Positions 52,201 through 63,840 of a stretch of 64,000 nucleotides of DNA are shown piece after piece. Within the stretch, counting starts at the first letter, position 1. Every line of letters starts with the position of its first letter. The translations under genes were made by a program, and so were the position numbers. Below the pieces are notes generated by a model, which worked only from the letters and a program-made list of their open reading frames with translations, ran no database searches and was not told the origin of the DNA. The stretch is from assembly GCF_002078875.1 (NCBI RefSeq), contig NC_034421.1, forward strand, positions 8,206,365 through 8,270,364, given 5' to 3'. This stretch comes from Numida meleagris. Lineage: Eukaryota; Chordata; Aves; Galliformes; Numididae.

Positions 52201-53952
52201 TTTTTCTGACATTATAAATTTAATCATAGAAACTTAGTATTACATTAGTACATTCTTGCATATTTAATACATTTCAGCTTTGTCTCTGCAGCAGCTGCCA
52301 AGAAAGCCTTGAAAAACCATCAGAAGCATAAATCTTCATAGAAAGTTAAGATTATTTCAGATATTTCCCTGTTGTAATGGTTTCCGTGTGTTTGGTAGAG
52401 AGTTTGTGGGCTGCTGTGCTCCGGATGCTGCACACACAAACTCAAAGGACATAAACGTGTCCTGTGATAGTGACTCTGTAAAATAATACGGCTTCATTAC
52501 GAGGGAAAAGCTACATTATCCCAACTCATTGGGAGCAAATCTTTCCTATCCATTAACTGTAATGTTACTAGCAGAACATTTTACAGCAAAAGGAAATAAA
52601 AGTAGTCAAGATGGACACATTAAAATATTTACTGGAGGAATGGCAAGAAGCAAAGGGCAAAGTGTGCACATGTGCAGTGTGCCAATGCTCTCCACTGCGC
52701 CATGTACCCATCATGAGTCTGCAAAGACATTCCTGTTCATCGTCATAACCAGTCAATAACTTGCATATAACACAAGATACTCTCATCTTTCTTTTCCATC
52801 TTCATTTTAATAGGAAACCTCTCCGACATTAAAATAACTTCTCCCAGCTTTAAAGTTATGTATGCCAAAAATCTTCGGCCTACTTGGGATAAACGTAGAA
52901 TGCCACCATGTAGGAAAGAAAGAAAGTTTTCCCAAGAAGAAAGCCTTTGCCTGCCTGGTGATGCCTGAGACTTAACGGTCTGTGCCATACGGAGGAGAAG
53001 GAGGGCAGTCAGATCTTATAACCAAATGCTGTCTTCTGAATTTTAAGTTTTCTGAGATCGAGTTGGCTGTTGTTAGAGCTCAGACACTTGAGAAACTTAT
53101 GCAGTGGAAGCGGAGGAATGGAGATCTGATAGTTCCTTCTTCCCCGTAAAATGAAAAGCTACCAGCTGGAAAAACAGGGCAATTTTTTATAATGTAAAGA
53201 AGAAGAGAAAGGAGAAGAAACATTTTTTATATTGCTTGGCTTTACAATGATGTAAAAGATCTTTGTGTTGCAGCCATTTTTGAGCCATTGTCTTTATAGG
53301 CGTGGCCATTGCATGGCCCAGGCCAGGACACCCACCTGCACTGGGGGAAGGCGTGTAGAAATTGCTGAGTGAAGGGAAGCAGGAGCACATGTAGGCTTTG
53401 GTTTAAAACCAGTGGACCTCACTCTTCCCTACTTGCAGCCTGCGACAGCCTTTTTGCCAGTATAAAGAAAGGGTAAGATATATTTCTCCTTTGACATGTA
53501 CCCTCCTCTGATGAGGCAGCAGAAGGTGCGCATGAGTGAGCATCAAGGTCATCAGGAAAACAAACAAAGCACTCAAAATTCTGTGTTGCATATCCCCCTG
53601 GTACCAGGCCAGCTCAAACTGTACAGTTACAGTAGCACTACAAAGCCCTGAACCTCTGAATTTGGGGAGGGACCGGTGGCAGACCTTCACCTGCGGTTCT
53701 ACAGGCACCAGCTGGCCGAACTGGGATGGGTCCCAGGTCCCCTGGTCCCATCTGCTGCCCAGCCGCTCTCTCCCCGTCAGTTCCTGATTTATAGAAGGCT
53801 GCAAAATAGCTTGGCTCAAAGAATGATGTATGAATGTGGGGAGTATTGAATACACTGCATGAAAAAATAATCTGTTTCCCAAACTGGTGAATTGACTTAA
53901 CTGAAAGCTGTGCCTGTAGAACTCCCAGAATATGGAACAGTGTAATTAATTG

Positions 53953-53969
53953 CTATTAATAATTAATAG
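53953..53969. repeat. AT-rich perfect palindrome
   Basis: CTATTAAT and its exact reverse complement ATTAATAG are separated by one base. It lies inside a run of TTAATT-type motifs (53943-53982) that also match homeodomain half-sites. The arms are short, so this could be chance in AT-rich DNA. Confidence 0.8.
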
Positions 53970-54119
53970 TAGGCAGTTAATTCACTGATTGCCATTTGTA
54001 CTGAAGCAGAGAACATCAATAACAGAGGCTTTTTTTTTGGCCAGCTACTTTTTAAAGCTGTGTTGCATCACCAGGTGTCTGATGTGCTATGGCAGGCAGG
54101 GCCTCTGAGCATCAGGCAT

Positions 54120-54150
54120 GGGGCAGAGGGTGTGGGGGAATCCCTGGGGG
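54120..54150 (+). other. Canonical G-quadruplex motif
   Basis: Four G-runs of 4, 3, 5 and 5 bases are separated by loops of 4, 3 and 7 bases, which meets the usual rule of four runs of at least three G with loops of 1-7. Folding is possible when this strand is single-stranded. No gene lies nearby to suggest a regulatory role. Confidence 0.75.
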
Positions 54151-57099
54151 AACACTGCCTTCATCCCACCTCCACCTTCCCCTTCACATGGAAAAAGCAA
54201 ATAAACCCAGGTTCAATATGGCAAGTATTTAAAATACTGATGTCTGAGCATTTGGCTTTTGGAGGGAGGAAGGAATGGTAGAAGCAGAAATTTCTTCAGG
54301 CCTGAAATCTTCATGGAGACAGTCTTGGCTTGACAATAATTCTCATACTAAATGCTTCTTAGAAATCTGGATTACAAGAGGTGAGAAAAAATCAATATTC
54401 AAAACCAGAGCACTCAGGGAGTTTCAAAATCATTCCTTAACCCATAAATAGGACAAAGTGGTTCCCTCGGTGACCTGCAAACTCAGAACTGAAGTGTCCG
54501 TAATCCCACTCATACCCCCATCTCTTTTTGGAATACTTTTTTGAACAGGGAATTTTTATTGAAGTGACAATGAGGCTGCTTTTAGTTTTATGTCTTTATT
54601 GTGCAGTCAGACAGCTGCCTGATACATGCCCATGTTTTGTTGATATGAGGAAGTCCAGGAGACAGCACTCCATTAATGCTAATGAACATCCCAGATGTCA
54701 CATTCTTCCTGGTTTGTGTCAATCACTACATCTGCATGTTTCTAATAGGAAAACCAGTGTTCATGGGAGAATTTTGAGCTGTAGCAAGGATAGGATGCCT
54801 GCAGTCTGAGACAGCACTGTTCAGATAACTGAATTTTGCTTGACTGAGCTTCTGGGTCTGGCCTGAGCCTCCTTAAGAACTCAAGCTCTGTGGGCTCAGA
54901 GTTGTGGCAAGCAGTTTGCCTTTACGACACCCAGCCTTTGCTCTTCCCACCTTCCAGCAGAGCTGGAAGCAGCTGGGGAGCGGGTGCTGCTGGGAGGTGC
55001 AATGGGGCTGGAGATAAAGGACTTCAGTAGGGTACAGAAAGCCCGGGGGACTGTTGGAGGGATGGGAAGTAGAAAGGGGGAGAAGGAAAAGACACCAGCC
55101 CTCCCTTAAAATTTCCAGCAATCATTCCTATGTAATTGTTCTTAGAGATGTCTGCACTGCCTGTATCACCTTTGAACATAACGTATTCATTCTGGTGCCA
55201 ATAATGTTTTATGGAAAATAGGCTAGCAGTTGTTCTATTTCACTATCTTCATGCTTCTAAAGGGCAAGTAATCTTGGGTAAATTTTTTTGGAGCTGAAAT
55301 ACAATTGCTTGGTAATTCATATTAAGGCTATTTTTAAAAGTCGTAATCAATTAATGAGAATGGTGTTAACTCACTGAACTTTAGAAAAGTAAAAGGGAGC
55401 ACAGAACAAAGAACAAAATCTGCCTTGCTGTCCTTTTCACCGAGTTTCTGTCTTTCACATCACGGTGCTGAAAGGCCAAAGCGGCACTGGGGAATTATGG
55501 TGTTGAAACAGGAAGTCATTCTTCCCTCCTTAATTAAGGAAAATGAACGATTTAAACTCACAGTTGATGGTTAGAGAACCAAAGCCAGACTCATGAACTT
55601 TCCAAACGTGCTCGAGTTCCCCAAAGTCTGTGTCAGGGAACTGGCATCCGTTTTGTCTGTAATTGCTCAGCTGAACTTCTTGTTCCATTTGTCTTTTCTC
55701 TATGGTGTCCAGCTCTGATGAACGAACCCCGGCAGCAGAACTTCCCTTTGGCTGTTCTGTGGGCAGCGTGGTTCTCCTGCAGCAGTTTCATAGCCAGCAC
55801 GCATCGTCTGCGCTGGGACTGAGGTGGCACCCAGGGGGCTCCCCAGCAAGGTTGTGACCAGATGGCTTTAGTGGGGAGCTCAGATTTACAGCTGGCAGCA
55901 CATGGAAGAGTGCTCCTGGCACTGTCAAAGACGGAGCTGGGCTGGGCAGACCTCTGGTGTGTGTAAGGCAGCCGTACCTCTTTGGGCTTTTTCTTGTTTT
56001 CATGACATCTTGTGTTTGCAAGAAGGAGATGGGTGGAAGGGAAGGGGTGCAGAACCACTGGCAGCTCCCTGCTCACACCCTGCAGTTGTTCCCAAGGTGG
56101 GCAACCAGAGATGGCACTGCAAAGCTGGGTAAAAGTGTTACCTTCGACATGTTAAAAGCATGTATGTTAGTCATGAAGATGTCAGTCATAAAGGTGTCGG
56201 TCCTCAAGTTCCTAAACAATTATTCCTTGTTTCACACAGAAGGCTAGCAGCAAGTGTATAAATGGAATCAAACTGGAAAGCAGGAGCAAATATATGGTCT
56301 TCTAAAGTTTTCAATGAGTTTGACATGCATTGCAAGCTACAGAAAGAGGGATGCAGTAAATCAGTGTGTGACTTTGCTCCCTTCTCTGTACCATAAAACA
56401 TAACGAGTCTCTGCAGGCACGAAGGAAGGCCCCTTCTCCTTCCCTGTCCGAGCAATGCTACAAACTGCCAGCAGAAGAACAGCTCTGTCAGGTTTGCTGG
56501 GCAAGACCTTGGCAGAGTTGTTTAGGGCAGATCTGTGGGAGCAGACGTGTGAGCAAGCTGAACACAGGCTTAGCGGGTCCACAGGCCCAGGAGCCAGGCT
56601 GTGCCCTGGGCTGCTCCAGCACCACTGCATCACAGTGCTCTGTGAGGTCACAGGGCAGGGAGACTGCAAGGAGAGCTAACTGGCCTGCTTCCCACAAGCA
56701 CAGCGAGAACAAATGTGCATTGGTCTGAAGGTACTGTAAAGGAATTTTATCCATGTTTTTACCATGTCTTAGATGGGAATCAAAGATTTGCTCTGCTTGA
56801 AATTACTAAGAACCTCCAGGCTGTCTCTCTCTTCCAGTTAAAATCTACATCTCCCCTAAAACAAATAACATACTCCCCCTAAAGCCCAAGACACTCTCTC
56901 ATGCCTCTGAGCCATCTTTTAGCTCATGCGAATTCTCCTTGAAAAAATGCATCTTAATCAAGTCACTTGACTTGATAAAAGTGGAGTTGGATGCAGCAGG
57001 TTCAGATTTAATGACTTGAATTCACCACACCAACTTTGCTTAAGAGCAGTCTGGCCCAATAGACATTGTGAGTTTTGAGTAAAGTTCTCATGCAGTTTA

Positions 57100-57330
57100 G
57101 AGGACCTTTTAATAAACATTAAAAACCTTTGGTTTCATATATGCATATGTTTCCATTAATCTGCAGCTAAGATAACAAATAACATTTTTGCCTTAACCAC
57201 GGAGTTTGATGAAAACAGTATTTTGTGCCAAGCCGATTATGATGATTGTGTAATTCAAAAAATATATGAGACATTAAAACGCTGTGACATCTCCTTCCCA
57301 TGCTAATGACTGTAAGAGGGATTGATGGGA
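57100..57330. other. Candidate conserved non-coding element
   Basis: A repeat-free AT-rich block with a palindromic ATATGCATAT core near 57139, ACAAATAAC near 57176, TAATTC near 57251 and CCAATAAATAG near 57331. No frame beyond 75 codons. The texture is typical of vertebrate enhancers in gene deserts, but this is a judgement without alignment. Confidence 0.3.
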
Positions 57331-59100
57331 CCAATAAATAGCTTCCCCTAGGAAAGACTAGCAAAAAGGGGAAGCAGTACGAAATATGGCCCACCTGGTA
57401 GTTTTATGACCCTATCTGAATGCTGTAATCATTTTAAAGAGATGCTGATTAGTACCAGCAACAGGAGTTTGAATTGGCAGCATCAGTAGCATCAATTTCA
57501 GCAACAGCACTGGAGGTCCTTAAGTTCCCATTCTGTGACTTGGATGCAAATGAATCATGCAGTCAGCAGGTGCTGTTCTATCTGTACTAAATATATATAA
57601 CTAACAGATGAAGGAATGCAGAATCTGCGCTTAAAGAAATAATTGAATGCTTCAACTGTCACTGAAATTCCGTGATTGGAAAGGACATTTTAGAGTACAG
57701 GCAGAAAGAGGAGAGGAACGATAAGAGCTCCAGCCCCTGGTGAAGTGAGCACAGCTCTGCTGCTTCCTCCTAGCCAGGCAGTAGTCACAGAGCGGTGCCT
57801 CACTTCTGTCAGGGCTCCTGCAGGTCCCGCAGCCGAACCCCCAGCCCAGCCCAGCCCTGCTGGGCAGCAGCAACAGCAACCAGCCCCAGCCCATTCCACA
57901 TGGTTCACCCAGCTGCACCTGATGGAGGAAAGGCAGAGTGCTGGAGGTGCCAGTAGTTCAGAAATGAAGTGCCTCCCTGTAGCCAAGGGTGGTGTTTGTT
58001 TCAGAAGCTGCATAAATGCATTCTGTGAACCTGAAAGCCAGCATGATGGCATGATACCATCAGCAAGAAGCACTGATGGTTGTGCTTTGCAAGTTATTCA
58101 TGTCTCCATTCAGATCCCTTCATTGGGATTTGTGTGCTTTCAGTATCTCCCTGGATTTACTCTCAGAGGCATAGATGTACACATATGGATATGTTCTTTT
58201 TTCTGGAGCTGCTGTTTTAAGGAGAAGCTTAGGAGGCCCTTATACGTGTTCCAGGTGAAGAGTGGCAGTTGTGCCAGTCCTCTGATAGCCACTGGTGATA
58301 ACTGCTTGTGGTACAGTGGTGCTGCATGTTCCTACTGATCTGATAAGATGTTATTCTCCAAGTAAGGAATTGGAAGTACACAGGCTGCAGACAGTGGTGT
58401 GTTGTTCAGCCAAGGTATGAGATAAACCCTGAAACAGACACTGGTTTTTACCTTCCTGGAGATAAAGGGCCAGGAGATGTACTCTGTTAAGACTCTTGTT
58501 TCCAGTATATGTATGTTCAAGCTATCCATCAAGAGTTTTTAATGTATGTATTCCCTAGTATGTCAAAAGCGAGCTGAGTTTGTAAGAGTTGTGTAGGGCT
58601 CTCTGAGCACAGCTCCTGTGAGGTTTGGGGTCCCTGGCACCCAGCAGGGTCACCATACCTCTCACCAGCCACCGGCAGAGCATGGATGGGCCTCGGCTAA
58701 ATGCCTCCTCGCTCCATCAGCAGCAGAGCAGAGCAAGAGAGCAGCCATCTGCCAGCGTGCGGGTGTCCCAGCACCCCAAACCATGGTGATCAAGGCAGTG
58801 TCATAAATGTTTTACCCCTCACAGCCATTTGGGGCCCCACCTGTGTTGCATCATAAATCCAAATTTTGCTGTATTATTACTTTGGAACTTTGGATTTTAC
58901 ACTCTTTTCAATGTAACCAGTTCCTGCAGAATTTAATGACAAATTGAACTTAGGTCAGCAAAACCTTGAGCACGCCGGCCATTGATCTCACGGCACAACG
59001 TATTGGTTCTGTTATTTATAGGGGTTCAGTTCCTATCTCCATTTTTTTTCATTTCATCATCTTTTATAAATGGAGGATGGGGAACACATACTGTGTGCAC
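57331..59100. other. Unique DNA with a GC-richer patch and a long chance frame
   Basis: The longest frame in the window runs from 57745 to 58338 on the plus strand, 197 codons from a GTG, or 139 codons from its first ATG at 57922. The upstream part is rich in P, A and Q (residues about 26-50). Minus-strand frames of 88 and 127 codons cover the first half, and no family motif is visible. I do not call it a gene. The remaining sequence shows no repeat or motif cluster apart from the C-run listed separately. Confidence 0.4.
57838..57857 (-). other. Canonical G-quadruplex / i-motif
   Basis: Four C-runs (5, 3, 3, 3) separated by AG dinucleotides on the + strand, giving a minus-strand G-quadruplex motif with 2-base loops and a plus-strand i-motif. 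Short loops usually favour a stable structure. No gene is identified beside it. Confidence 0.75.
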
Positions 59101-59269
59101 TATCTTTTTTTATTTCCCTTTTTCTGATTTCCTGATATTTTGATTTCTTTCTCTTTATCTCTTCTTTTCTTTCTTCCTTTTCTTTTTTTCTTTCCTTCTT
59201 TCTTTCTATGTTTTCTTTCTTTTGTACTTTCTTTTTTCTCTTTTTCTTTCTTTCTTTCATTTTCCTTTA
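59101..59269. repeat. Polypyrimidine tract, TTTC/TTTCT-type
   Basis: About 170 bases almost entirely T and C on the + strand, with clear TTTC and TTTCT repeats between about 59155 and 59262. The minus-strand frames here, made of K, E and R, are artefacts of this composition. Such mirror-rich tracts can form triplex (H-) DNA and are often length-variable. Confidence 0.9.
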
Positions 59270-60480
59270 AGGCATGGTAATTAATGAACTGTTCTAATTT
59301 CCTTTGAGACAACATTCTTAATTGCTGTAATTCTCACTTATGTCTTTTAGGCATCCCGGTTGGCATTGATTCATTTCAATTTGCATTCCTGAATGCTGTA
59401 GCTATAAATGCTCAGTCAATATGTGTACCAGCCAGCCTCCTGTCCTTTTGAATGCCTTACAGGTTTTTTGTTGTGTTTGTGGGTTGTTTTTTTTTTTTTT
59501 GTAGCAAAACTAAATGGTGACTTTCTGTTGTAGCAGCATCCTGAAAGCTGGCATGTACTTGCCTTTATTGTGTTTGGCTTTGGGTTGGGTTTGGCTTCGG
59601 GTTGGTGGTAAAAATGACTGAGTTTTACATTATTTTTTCCAGGGCGTGTGCTTGCCTTTTTAAAAGAGTTTGGAGAATAATAACGTTGAGATTTTTTTTT
59701 TTTTAATCAAATTGTCCAAACAAATGAGTTTTCCAAGGATAGAAATCGTAAGGTATGAATTGGACTTACAAATCTGGAAAAAAATAATTTGTGCTGGTGA
59801 CAGAAGATTATTTTATGAAGAAATGGTGTGAATGAGATCATATGAAGATGAAGGTCTCCTGCTTGGATGTTTAATGAAGGCGGCAGGCGCAGAGCAGTAG
59901 TGCCATAGTGCAGAAATGTTTCACTTTCGCTGCCCCTTTGCATTTGTCCCGATGCAACCCTGCCCCAAGGATCAACCCTTCCGTGGGTGGAAGGAGGATG
60001 CCACGTTCTCCTGCTGTTTGCCTTCGGGCCCCATCCTACATTAGCTTTGGGCTGAACAGCTTTGTGGAGATGTTTATCCACTGTCAACCTGCAGTCACCA
60101 AAAGAAGCTGGGAGGTAAATAAGTTTTAGTCACTGCTGCCCTAAATAAAATTAAACAAAGTAAAGCAGCTCTGTGTCTTGTTAACAAACCCCTGGGTCGC
60201 TTAGTCCCCGTGGTTTCCTGCTTGGCTTTTCATTCTGGAACAATTATTTCTTTCAGCCATAGGACTTAAAAATGAGATGAAAAATGCTTGGATATATTTT
60301 AGAAAAAGTGCATCCAAATTGCTCCAAGTGCAATAAAAACGTCCCCTATAGAGTTAGTATTTATAGGGCCAAGAAATACAACAAATAATCTGTTATTTTT
60401 TTAGTATTCCTACAGATGCATTCCCATGGAAAAAGATACATAGTTCAGCAGTGACTAATGTTGCATTTTCTGTATTGGTG
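59270..60480. other. Unique non-coding DNA with T-runs
   Basis: Holds a 14-base T-run (59487-59500), a further T-run near 59692 and a 17-bp tandem duplication listed separately. No gene is supported. The minus frame at 59707-60087 (126 codons) has no recognisable product. Confidence 0.45.
59572..59605. repeat. 17-bp tandem duplication
   Basis: Two adjacent 17-bp copies (59572-59588 and 59589-59605) differ at one base (T versus C at position 10). A recent slippage duplication in a G/T-rich stretch. Confidence 0.9.
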
Positions 60481-60499
60481 ACAGAAAGCTGCAATGGGA

Positions 60500-60660
60500 A
60501 AGATTTCAGGGTTGCAGTAAAATGGATTGACCAATTGTCTTCTCACCATTTAAGGTGATTAATGACCTAATTACGATAAGGATTAAAAGCCTAATGCATT
60601 AAAATAATATTTATACTGGTGATGTAAACTGTCTTCATGGATTAGCTCCACTGGAAGTTT
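60500..60660. other. Candidate conserved non-coding element
   Basis: A repeat-free AT-rich stretch with GTGATTAATGACC and CTAATTACGATAAGG near 60555-60582, which combine homeodomain (TAATTA, ATTAA) and GATA-like (GATAAG) cores. No frame of note. Conservation cannot be judged here. Confidence 0.3.
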
Positions 60661-62459
60661 TGTCCGCCCTTTTGCCTGTGATTAACCACCTAGGACCATA
60701 ACACATGTCAGCAGGACACCAGCATCCCAGTGCTTAGCCCAGCACAGTGCTCATGACTCCCACCTCTCTGTTCCCAGCCATGCTCAGGGGCACTCCTTGC
60801 TGGAACAAATGCTAATTACCAGCTCCCGAGGGCAGTTTAATTAGATGTTTGTGTCATGTTTGTTGGGGCCTTATCTCAATAATTTGTGCTGGATTAGAAA
60901 AGGAGAGCAAAGGAGGAACCTGTTGCGCACTTTTACTCTCACTTTCACACTTTCTTCATTCTTATCAGCTTGGCAGTTTGTCAGCAGGGTGGAGAAAAGC
61001 CCCTAATCAGAGTGCTGGGAAATGCAGTGCAAGCACCACACTGCAAAGCGCACAGGCTGTGAGAGAGAGATTCAGGGAAAAGAGGAAAGCCATTGTGTGA
61101 AAGGGTAAGAGTAATTTAATTATTACTTAGTAAAAATTACATACAGCCGGCCACTGCATTCAGAGAGGTCTCTTCATTGTCAGTCTGGTTGCAGCACTCT
61201 GCCAGCTGCCTTAGGAAATTCCCATGGGTGGGCAGGGCGCAGTGCACAGCTGGAGGGCAGGCGCTGGTCATGGACCCACAGTGGCAGTCCTGGGGCCAAG
61301 AAGGCTTGACGCCTCTGATCATGGTCATCATGGACAGCGTTGTGTGAGGGTAAATCAGAAGAAAAGCCCATCAAAATCAAAGTGCTGTTAGTGTCAGGGT
61401 GGTAGAGGCAGGATGAGGCTCTGGTCTGCAGAACTTCGTTGGTTTTTCCCCACTGCGGTGGACTACTGAGCTCTCCAGCCCTTAGTCCTGCCCAGAGCTA
61501 TTTCACACCAACCCGTCTCCAGTTCCCATCTCAGAGAACCTCTGCACAACCCAGGACCCACTGCTCTTAATGACAAATGCTGTCCCTGGGTGGAGGGGGG
61601 ATCCCAGCACTCCCAGAGCAGAGCAGGTGGGTTTGCAGCGATGTAGGGTTACGCCATGGTGACAGACAAGGAATGATCTCACTCAGATGTGGGCGCACTG
61701 CCTTGCAGACCTGCTCTTCACCGCCTGGAGCTGATTTGTTGTGCAGCTGCCTGAGCACAACAGGGTGTGTTGAGGCAGTGGTGGCAGGTCTTGATACGCA
61801 GGCCAGATTGATCTATCTGCTGGGCCATCTGTTTAACCATTGATGGATACGGTATTTGTAGTATATTTCAAAAGTGAGTTATCGCAGTTATCACAGTGAG
61901 TTTTGTGTCCCCAGCTCCCTTCCCTGTGTCATTCAAATCAGTATTCCCACCCAGTTCCCTGAGTGCTGGCCGTGCTGTGAGGGCTTTCTTGGCAGATTTG
62001 TTTTGGTGTATATTAATAATAAATTGGCTCATTCTCCTTGTTTCTTGGTTTAAAAAGAGATAGATGATTTAGAAGTAGAATGAATTAAAATTCAAGATGT
62101 GCTGGGAGCGAACAAGCTGGGCTGGGCTCCAGGACATTTCACAAAGAGACAAAGGCAGGAGAGCAGGTAGCGGGAGCAGCAGGAGCAGGCACAGAGCCTG
62201 AGCTGGTGGCTGGCAGGTGGCAGGGAAGCAGTGATTCCCCCGTGCTGATGGGGAAAGTGATATGAAGAAAGTACTGCTGTGCCCATGCTCCGTAGAGAGC
62301 TGGCTTGTATTTTAAGTTGGTTTTAATCCAACTAGGAGGGAAATGTTTGAAAGAAGTTACCCATTTTCCTTCCAAAACTGATGCTACTTCTGTTTGCCAT
62401 TTTCTCATTTCTCAAAGTCCAGATGTTTCTACTAGCTCTATTGTTTTCAAAATTAAGGA
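60661..62459. other. Unique non-coding DNA
   Basis: No supported gene or recognised transposable element. The 61140-61840 part is GC-richer and has overlapping frames on both strands of up to 88 codons, with no recognisable product. Confidence 0.45.
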
Positions 62460-62760
62460 AAATATTATTTTTTCCTGATGGCTTTTTCCCTGGGCAATCC
62501 TTTGGTTGCGATTTCAGGCACGACAGTGCAAGGGGACCCCTTTCTCCCCTTTGGGGGAGAAGGAAAGAAAAACAGCCCAATTAAGATAAGGAGAAATAAC
62601 GAATTTACTACAAATGGTGTAAAAAAAAAAAAAAAAAGTAAGATAATAATGAGAAAGAGAGTTACAGTTAATAACTCAAATGGGAGAGAGAGGAGGGCTA
62701 CGACCGAGCTGCCAGAACCCGGAAGAAACTTCTCCCCCATCACCCAGAATCACAGATCAT
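62460..62760. repeat. Repeat-like block, possible antisense LTR remnant
   Basis: Composition changes sharply here: a C/G-rich part with an inverted repeat (TCTCCCC at 62543-62549 against GGGGAGA at 62554-62560), then a purine-rich A-tailed part with a run of 17 A (62621-62637), then a purine-rich stretch ending in 'agaacccggaagaaacttct'. Some avian endogenous-retrovirus LTRs read similarly in antisense, but I cannot name a family. I see no TG...CA ends or target duplication. It could also be a retroposed sequence with a poly-A tail. Confidence 0.25.
62621..62637. repeat. Poly-A run of 17
   Basis: The longest homopolymer in the window. It lies inside a purine-rich block of unclear origin, so it may be a retroposon tail or a simple homopolymer. 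Confidence 0.95.
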
Positions 62761-63379
62761 GTGGAGGCCCTTGGGAAATGTAGTACATCTCAGTGCATCT
62801 TCCTCTTGGAGAATCAGAACTCATGTGAGGAAGAAAATCTGAGAACAGCTGTACCATGCAAGGGAAATGCTGCTGCTTTGCAGACCAGGAGCTCTGTGCA
62901 AGATCACAGACAGACCTGGCCTGACCCCTGTGCACTTCAGGAGAGGAAAATGCAAAGTGCTGAGTGCCACTGGGAGAAGCAAAAGCTGAAAAAGCACCAA
63001 CAATATTGTGTTTCTCTGGCACGGTCCATTGACAGCCTATGTTGCCCCACCATTTTGAAAGTATTTAGAGTGGTGTGTTCAGGAGTTGTAAATTCACTTT
63101 AGAGTTGCTTTGCTTTGCTTTTTACTTTCACTGCTGGCTAAGCCTGTGAGCCTCTGAGTCTGAACTTGTGGGCACAGAGTGATGCTGTGCAGTGTGGGCA
63201 CCTGGGCAAGGTGAGAGGCACAGCACAGCAGTTCAGGGCCTTTGGTTTCCCCTGCATGGTAATGCAACACTGGGCTGCACAGGGAAATCTTTCTTTTCCA
63301 AGTGTCCTTTCAATAGGGAAAAAAAATGAAAATTCTCTCTTCTTCTGCTTTTGTAATTAGTTTGCATGTGCTGATATTT
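62761..63379. other. Unique non-coding DNA
   Basis: No supported gene. A plus frame of 140 codons (62680-63102) overlaps minus frames of 60-90 codons and has no recognisable product. Confidence 0.4.
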
Positions 63380-63840
63380 TCTCACGAAGAAAATGATGAG
63401 TGGATCTTAAGTTAACACCACTTTGCTTGCAAATGAGTTTAAAGCAGGATAAAAAATGCAATAGAGCTTAAGGCTCTGAGTCATTTATTGAATTCTTTTC
63501 CAGATTATTATATAAAGGAAATTTGAGCAATAGGATTTTCAGCTAGCTTCATAAAAATAAATAAGCATTGTTTGGAAAGCATGATTAAACCAGGAGGAGA
63601 TGTAAACAAGGAGAACAACACATTGTATTGTGACTGGGATTCCGTTTTTGCAGAAGAGTGGCATACATGAGAAAGCAAATCCTTAATGGATGCTTTTATC
63701 CTCTGAAATATCAAAGCTGATATGAAAGATATTATTATGCAAAATTTTCTGTGAGGAAAGGATATGCAAAGGATAGCCAACCCATGCTGTAATAATTGTT
63801 CCTTCAGCACTCTTTTTCATCTATAAAGTTACAGAGTTGT
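63380..63840. other. Candidate conserved non-coding element
   Basis: An AT-rich stretch with no repeat. It contains TTGCAAATGAG near 63428, resembling an octamer-like site, and a GAGTCATTTATTG block near 63478 that includes an AP-1-like half-site and a HOX-like core. A minus frame of 100 codons (63508-63810) resembles no known protein. Conservation is unverified. Confidence 0.25.

Larger units (their letters stand above)
49223..57099. other. Unique non-coding DNA
   Basis: No supported gene or recognised transposable element. The longest frame (53403-53882, minus, 159 codons) begins with TTG rather than ATG and overlaps an open frame on the plus strand. Another minus frame of 147 codons (55633-56076) also overlaps plus-strand frames. 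A palindrome at 53953 and a quadruplex motif at 54120 are listed separately. The 55290-55420 stretch is AT-rich and may be a conserved element. Confidence 0.45.

Noticed and set aside
53403..53882. Minus-strand frame of 159 codons, with a C...AWYQG pattern resembling an immunoglobulin V domain
   Set aside because: The frame starts with TTG, has no second conserved cysteine in the right place, overlaps an open frame on the other strand and contains no other V-domain landmark.
55633..56076. Minus-strand frame of 147 codons
   Set aside because: It overlaps two plus-strand frames, has no recognisable domain or splice context, and lies in a GC-richer patch.
59057..59315. Minus-strand frames rich in K, E and R that resemble a charged coiled coil
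   Set aside because: They are direct translations of the polypyrimidine tract and reflect composition, not a gene.
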